This document shows positions 59,723-64,000 of a DNA stretch of 64,000 nt, in pieces. Position numbers and translations under genes: made by a program. Under the pieces are notes generated by a model that did no database searches, was not told the DNA's origin, and saw only the letters and a list, made by a program, of their open reading frames with translations. Origin of the DNA: Flammeovirgaceae bacterium (GTDB taxonomy: Bacteria > Bacteroidota > Bacteroidia > Cytophagales > Cyclobacteriaceae); assembly GCA_016709845.1 (NCBI GenBank), contig JADJMA010000009.1, positions 62,001-126,000 of the forward strand. The letters run 5' to 3'. Positions within the stretch are counted from its first letter, which is position 1. Each line of letters opens with the position of its first letter.

Positions 59723-61174
59723 TCATTGAGTTTTCATTTTCACAATAGGCCCGATAAATTTTGCCTTGGCAGTCTCTACCTTTTCCCCATTTTGATAAAT
59801 GCCCAACTCAATAACTGTTTTCATAGATGAGATAGCCGACTCCGGTAACTTCACCATAATCATGCCCTTTAGAATACCCTCCTTAGGCACCACAATAGCT
59901 GGGTCTCCGATTTTCATATACGTTGCCTCAGCCGGACTTTCTATTTTTACTTCTAACGGTATATCATCGTAGGTTTTATTAAGAAACTCGATCGTATACA
60001 AATTTGTAATCTGTCCATCATCTGTTTTTGTATATAGCGTTCCCGGCACTTTCAAAATAGTTGTCTCTATATCAGCACGGGTAAAAATTAGATAACTTAA
60101 TAAGGTAATGAGTGCCGTTAGTACAATCAAGTAACCTGCAATACGGGGTGTAAACAATTTTTGAGCCCCTTCCTTTATTGCTGTATAGGATGATAATCGA
60201 ATCAGCCCTTTGGGCTTATTGATTTTGATCATCACATCATCGCACGCATCCATGCAAGCCGTGCAGTTAACACACTCTAATTGCGTTCCATTACGAATAT
60301 CAATACCGGTAGGGCATACATGGATACACAGTTTACAATCAATACAATCTCCTTGCTTTTCTGTTATGGTCGACTGATTTTTTTTGAGCTTGCCGCGAGG
60401 TTCACCCCGTAGCCAGTCATAGGCCACAACAATTGAATCTTTAACAAGAAGCACTCCCTGCAGGCGGCCATACGGGCAAACTGCAATACAAGCTTGCTCT
60501 CGAAAATAGGCAAAGACTCCGTAGAAAACTCCGGTGAAAGCGATCAACCCAATAAAGCCAGCCATGTTTTCCGTGGGCGGTTGGCTAACAATTTCTTTTA
60601 CCTGATCGATACCAATCAGGTAGGCCATAGTGGTGTGGGAAATTAAAATTGAAATCAAAACAAAGATTAACTGCTTTGCTCCTTTTTTTAAAATACGTTC
60701 CCCGTTCCAAGGCCCCTTATTCAACCGTCTTTGGGCGTTGGCATCTCCTTCAATCCAATATTCAATTTTACGGAAAACCATTTCCATAAAAAGAGTTTGG
60801 GGGCAAGCCCAGCCACACCACAATCGCCCAAAAGCAACCGTAAATAAAATTACAAATACGAATAGAGTAATGAGAGTTAGCGCCAATAGAAAAAAATCCT
60901 GAGGCCAAAACACCTGACCAAAAAAGATAAACTTCCGCTCAAAAATATTAAAGAGCATAAAGGGCCTTCCGTTCAACGTAATGAAAGGCCCTGCAAAAAA
61001 AATGGAAAGCAAAAAAGTGGTAACCAGAATTCTTAGGCGGTGGTAGTGACCGGATGGCTTTTTAGGATAAATCCAAATCCGTTTTCCTTTTTCATCAACC
61101 GTAGCCATGGAGTTTCTAAACTCCTCCTCATATTCGTAAAAATTCTGCTCAGTACTTTCCTTCATAACTTCCAT
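59723..61174 (-). CDS. ccoG: Cytochrome c oxidase accessory protein CcoG (FixG)
   Basis: I choose the ATG at 61174 (MEVMKESTEQNFYEYEEEFR); 61189 and 61165 are alternatives. About 483 residues, unbroken. Several TMs, the CGWACPQTLFMEMVFRKIEYW motif, CIAVCPYGRLQGVL, and two ferredoxin-type clusters (CIDCKLCIHVCPTGIDIRNG and CVNCTACMDACDDVM) followed by a C-terminal Ig-like domain (FLNKTYDDIPLEVKIESPAE). CcoG is a Cu(II) reductase or oxidase assembly factor of cbb3 biogenesis. It sits 80 bp after ccoP. Confidence 0.95.
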   Translation of the reverse strand: MEVMKESTEQNFYEYEEEFRNSMATVDEKGKRIWIYPKKPSGHYHRLRILVTTFLLSIFFAGPFITLNGRPFMLFNIFERKFIFFGQVFWPQDFFLLALTLITLFVFVILFTVAFGRLWCGWACPQTLFMEMVFRKIEYWIEGDANAQRRLNKGPWNGERILKKGAKQLIFVLISILISHTTMAYLIGIDQVKEIVSQPPTENMAGFIGLIAFTGVFYGVFAYFREQACIAVCPYGRLQGVLLVKDSIVVAYDWLRGEPRGKLKKNQSTITEKQGDCIDCKLCIHVCPTGIDIRNGTQLECVNCTACMDACDDVMIKINKPKGLIRLSSYTAIKEGAQKLFTPRIAGYLIVLTALITLLSYLIFTRADIETTILKVPGTLYTKTDDGQITNLYTIEFLNKTYDDIPLEVKIESPAEATYMKIGDPAIVVPKEGILKGMIMVKLPESAISSMKTVIELGIYQNGEKVETAKAKFIGPIVKMKTQ

Positions 61175-61254
61175 TCCAATAAATAACAAAAGACACCTTT
61201 AAAACATTTCATCCATGCACACAAAATCAGACAAATTTTTAAAAGTGCCTTACA

Positions 61255-62167
61255 TTACAAACTCGCTTGTGTTTTGGTCGAATCTGTACTTACAGCTTTA
61301 GGAACATAAAGGTCTCCTTCTAGTTTTTTAGGATTTTCGGGATTAGACCCTTTTAGGGTAAGAATATAGTTGGCAACATTCTGCATCTTTTCCGGGCTAA
61401 TAAATCCTTCCCACGAAATCATATTAGTACCCTGTACCCCGTGGCGGACCACTGTAAAAATATCTTGAATCGATCCTCCATGCTTCCAATATTCATCTGT
61501 CAGATTAGGTCCTATTTCGCCTCCAGCATCTTTGCGTGGCAGGATGCACAATTGCTTAAGAAGGTGGTTTTGCCATCGGCCAAAGCAGTCGGGTCGGTTA
61601 TAATAGACACGTTTGTTTCATCAATAATAGCTACCGGATTAGAAGCCTTTAACTTACGGGCTTGCTCATCGGCCTGAGCCACTTGTGTTTCATATTCCTG
61701 AATCTGTAGGGGTAGCGTATCAGACACATGATAAAATATCAGATATACAATGGCAAATAAAATCGAACCAACGAACAAACCCGTCCACCAAGGAGGAAGG
61801 TGATTATCCAGTTCGCGAATACCATCATAGTTATGATCCAGCATAATTTCCTTTTCCTTCTCTAACGGAACAAAATCATTTGACTTGCTCCATAAAGTGG
61901 ACCAGAAAGAAGGTTCTTCTTTATAGGCAATCCCTAATCGTTCTGAACGCTCTTTCGTTGCTTGTTTCGCCATATAGTTGAGCACGCGTAGCATATAGAT
62001 TGCGACCAGCAACACCAGTATGACAACTACAAAAAGGAATCCCATCACCACGTAAAATGAAAACATGGGATCATTGGCCATAGATGCCGGTGCCTCTTTA
62101 GCCGCCTGACCAAAACTGGAATTAGCCATACCGAGCACCGTTATGAAAATAGTATTATTCGTTTCAT
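61255..62167 (-). CDS. ccoP: cbb3 oxidase subunit CcoP (mono-heme form), frameshifted
   Basis: ATG at 62167 opens MKRIILF; one more T near 62137 joins it to ITVLGMANSSFGQA, a signal-like segment. Then two TMs (FYVVMGFLFVVVILVLLVAIYML and WTGLFVGSILFAIVYLIFYHV, each shown in part), the CcoP_N linker, and a cytochrome c domain with CASCH. The second break at an A3 run near 61540 is repaired by one A, giving CASCHAKDAGGEIGPNLTD. Only one CxxCH is present; proteobacterial CcoP usually has two. Ends STDSTKTQASL. Electron-transfer subunit of the oxidase. Confidence 0.9.
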
Positions 62168-62171
62168 GGTG

Positions 62172-62367
62172 TTATTGAATTAAAGATTCTGCATCTGAAT
62201 TAAGTTCTGATCCATCATGAAGTGGCTTTTGGCTCATTTCATCCATGAATTTTTGTCAGCCGTGAAAACCCATATCAGCAACACGATAAAGAAGACAAAA
62301 AGATAACGAAGGAGATCACCGGCCAAATCGCAATGTGATCCATACCCTCAAGAATATTTTTATACAT
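62172..62367 (-). CDS. ccoQ: cbb3 oxidase subunit CcoQ, frameshifted
   Basis: ATG at 62367. First frame MYKNILEGMDHIAIWPVISF; adding T near 62295 gives VIFFVFFIVLLIWVFTADKN and, with another T near 62238, FMDEMSQKPLHDGSELNS, ending at a TAA at 62172. A single membrane segment followed by a short polar tail is typical of CcoQ, which stabilises the complex. It lies 11 bp after ccoO and 4 bp before ccoP. Too short to show as a long open frame. Confidence 0.8.
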
Positions 62368-62378
62368 AGCTGTTTGGG

Positions 62379-64000
62379 TTATTGATTGTTAGCTACTTTT
62401 TCCAATTTAATATCCGTACCTAATCGTTGTAGGTAAGCAATCAGCGCAATAATCTCGGCATCGCTGTTCGTATCCAGACCTTCTAACTGCAAGCCTTCAG
62501 CAATTCTATTTGCTTGCTTCTCTAAATCTTCGTTAGCCCGATCTTCATACCCAGCTTCGTAAGGCACACCTATGGTTCGCATGGCGTTTATCATAGAAGC
62601 GGTTATACTCTTGTTAATATGCTGCTCAAAAAGCCAAGGGTATGCCGGCATGATGGAACCCGTGCTTACTTCGCCTGGTGCGAGCATATGGCGGAAGTGC
62701 CAGCTATCAGCATATTTGCCACCAGTACGGTGCAAATCAGGGCCTGTGCGTTTCGATCCCCATAGAAAAGGATGATCATATACATACTCACCCGCTTTGG
62801 AGTACTCGCCATTTTTTGGATCATACCGCTGAACTTCTGAGCGGAATGGTCTGATCATTTGAGAATGGCAACCTACACATCCTTCGCGAACGTAGATATC
62901 GCGCCCATGCAATTCGAGTGGGGTATAGGGTTTAACACTGGCAATAGTTGGAATATTTGATTTAATAAGGAACGTTGGAACCATTTCAATAATACCTCCA
63001 ATTAATATTGCAACCAACGCAAGGGTAGTAAAAAGAATAGGCTTACGCTCCAGCGCACTGTGCCAATGACCGCCAGCGTGAATAACTTTAGGGAGCGGTG
63101 CAACTTCAGCTTCCTCATTGGCAACAAATTGACCCGAGGCAGCCGTTTTCATTAAATTGTAAGTCATGATAAATACGCCTGTTAAATATAGCGTACCCCC
63201 AACGGCCCGTAACATATACATGGGCAAAATCTGCGTGGTTGTTTCTAAGAAGTTCTGGTACTTAAGAAATCCATCTGCCGCGAACTCTTTCCACATCAAA
63301 CTTTGCACAATGCCTGCGATGTACAGGGGTAAAGCATAAAACACAATGCCCAACGTACCAATCCAAAAGTGAAGGTTAGCCAACTTAGAAGAATACAATT
63401 TAGTATTCCACATGCGTGGGACCATCCAATACAACATTCCAAAAATCAGAAACCCATTCCAACCCAAACCGCCCACATGCACGTGCGCATAATCCAGTCC
63501 GTATAGTGGGTGATGGCGTTAACACTTTTTAAAGAAAGTAGCGGGCCTTCGAGTGTGGCCATACCATAAGCTGTAACGGCAACCACCATAAACTTCAACA
63601 CCGCATCTTCACGCACACGATCCCAGGCTCCCCGTAAGGTGAATAGACCGTTAAGCATACCCCCCCAGGAAGGTGCTATAAGCATAATTGAAAATACCAC
63701 GCCTAACGACTGCGCCCATTCAGGCAAGGCCGTATAAAGTAAGTGGTGCGGACCTGCCCAGATATAAATAAAAATCAAAGACCAAAAGTGAATGATAGAA
63801 AGACGGTATGAGTAAACCGGCCTATTGGCTGCTTTGGGTAAGAAGTAATACATGATACCCAAAAATGGGGTGGTTAAGAAAAATGCCACCGCATTATGAC
63901 CATACCACCATTGAACAAGTGCGTCCTGCACACCCGCATACCAGGAGTAACTCTTAAAGAATGTTACCGGTATCGCAAAAGAGTTTACGATATGCAATAC
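62379..64000 (-). CDS. ccoNO: Fused cbb3 oxidase subunits CcoN and CcoO (partial, frameshifted)
   Basis: The gene runs off the right edge; the first part of CcoN is missing. Visible CcoN segments: WYAGVQDALVQWWYGHNAVA with heme/Cu His, PVYSYRLSIIHFWSLIFIYI, AGPHHLLYTALPEWAQ (His pair), GGMLNGLFTLRGAWD and AHVHVGGLGWNGFLIFGM after adding one base near 63500. Without a stop the chain continues into CcoO: the TM ILIGGIIEMVPTFLI, ELHGRDIYVREGCVGCHSQM (heme c site), GEYVYDHPFLWGSKRTGPDL and ends TDIKLEKVANNQ. CcoN-CcoO fusions are known in Bacteroidota. This is the catalytic core of a high-affinity terminal oxidase. Confidence 0.93.

Noticed and set aside
1..64000. CRISPR arrays, rRNA or tRNA genes
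   Set aside because: No regularly spaced direct repeats and no cloverleaf or rRNA-like sequence were noticed by eye.

Overview
The window is from a member of the Bacteroidota, most likely order Cytophagales. The evidence is a SusC/SusD pair beside a hybrid two-component sensor, long FtsX/MacB-type permeases with an N-terminal permease prefix domain, a fused CcoN-CcoO oxidase subunit followed by CcoQ, CcoP, CcoG and FixH, a Wza/Wzc/CpsB exopolysaccharide set, and TAnnTTTG-like promoter boxes. The order is inferred from gene content; no rRNA or tRNA gene was seen.

Layout. 1-504: end of a DnaJ/CbpA gene and its modulator cbpM. 496-3065 (minus): LuxR-type response regulator and TPR histidine kinase. 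3287-9308 (plus): secreted proteins, including a large TPR protein, an Hcp-like protein with a signal peptide and a protein with a duplicated C-terminal domain. 9309-12007: remnant of one permease, then an intact FtsX permease. 12032-13711 (minus): broken TIR/TolB-like/TPR gene. 13964-23144 (plus): small LuxR-type protein, SusC, SusD and a giant hybrid sensor, all broken by frame changes. 23249-28882 (minus): PadR regulator with two permeases and a candidate operator. 29067-34852 (minus): peptidase E-like protein, glyoxalase-like protein, BNR-repeat protein, HflX. 35044-48491 (plus): glycosyltransferase, Wza, Wzc, CpsB, a reductase/epimerase, TPR protein, ComA-like phosphosulfolactate synthase, DUF368 protein, damaged aroE, uvrB, DinB and START proteins. 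48545-51911 (minus): beta-propeller lipoprotein, SulP transporter, small membrane protein. 52125-53015: gene fragments (deleted permease, extra sodA 3' end, START-gene tail). 53062-64000 (minus): haloperoxidase-like protein, AraC regulator, sodA, SUI1 protein, DnaJ-like membrane protein, UspA, and the cbb3 oxidase genes running off the right edge.

Reading frames are interrupted far more often than in a normal genome. Nearly every break I examined is repaired by adding or removing one base, usually inside a short homopolymer, which looks like residual long-read consensus error. Breaks are several times denser between 12 and 23 kb. A few lesions cannot be explained that way: internal deletions in aroE and in the permease at 52125, probable deletions in the TIR and SusD genes, and gene-tail fragments near 9.5 kb and 52.8 kb. 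For broken genes I give the span of the reconstructed gene.

The best candidates for new biology are the perfect 11-bp inverted repeat upstream of padR, two families of palindromic repeats, the secreted cluster with the Hcp-like protein, and the mosaic of gene tails at 52-53 kb.
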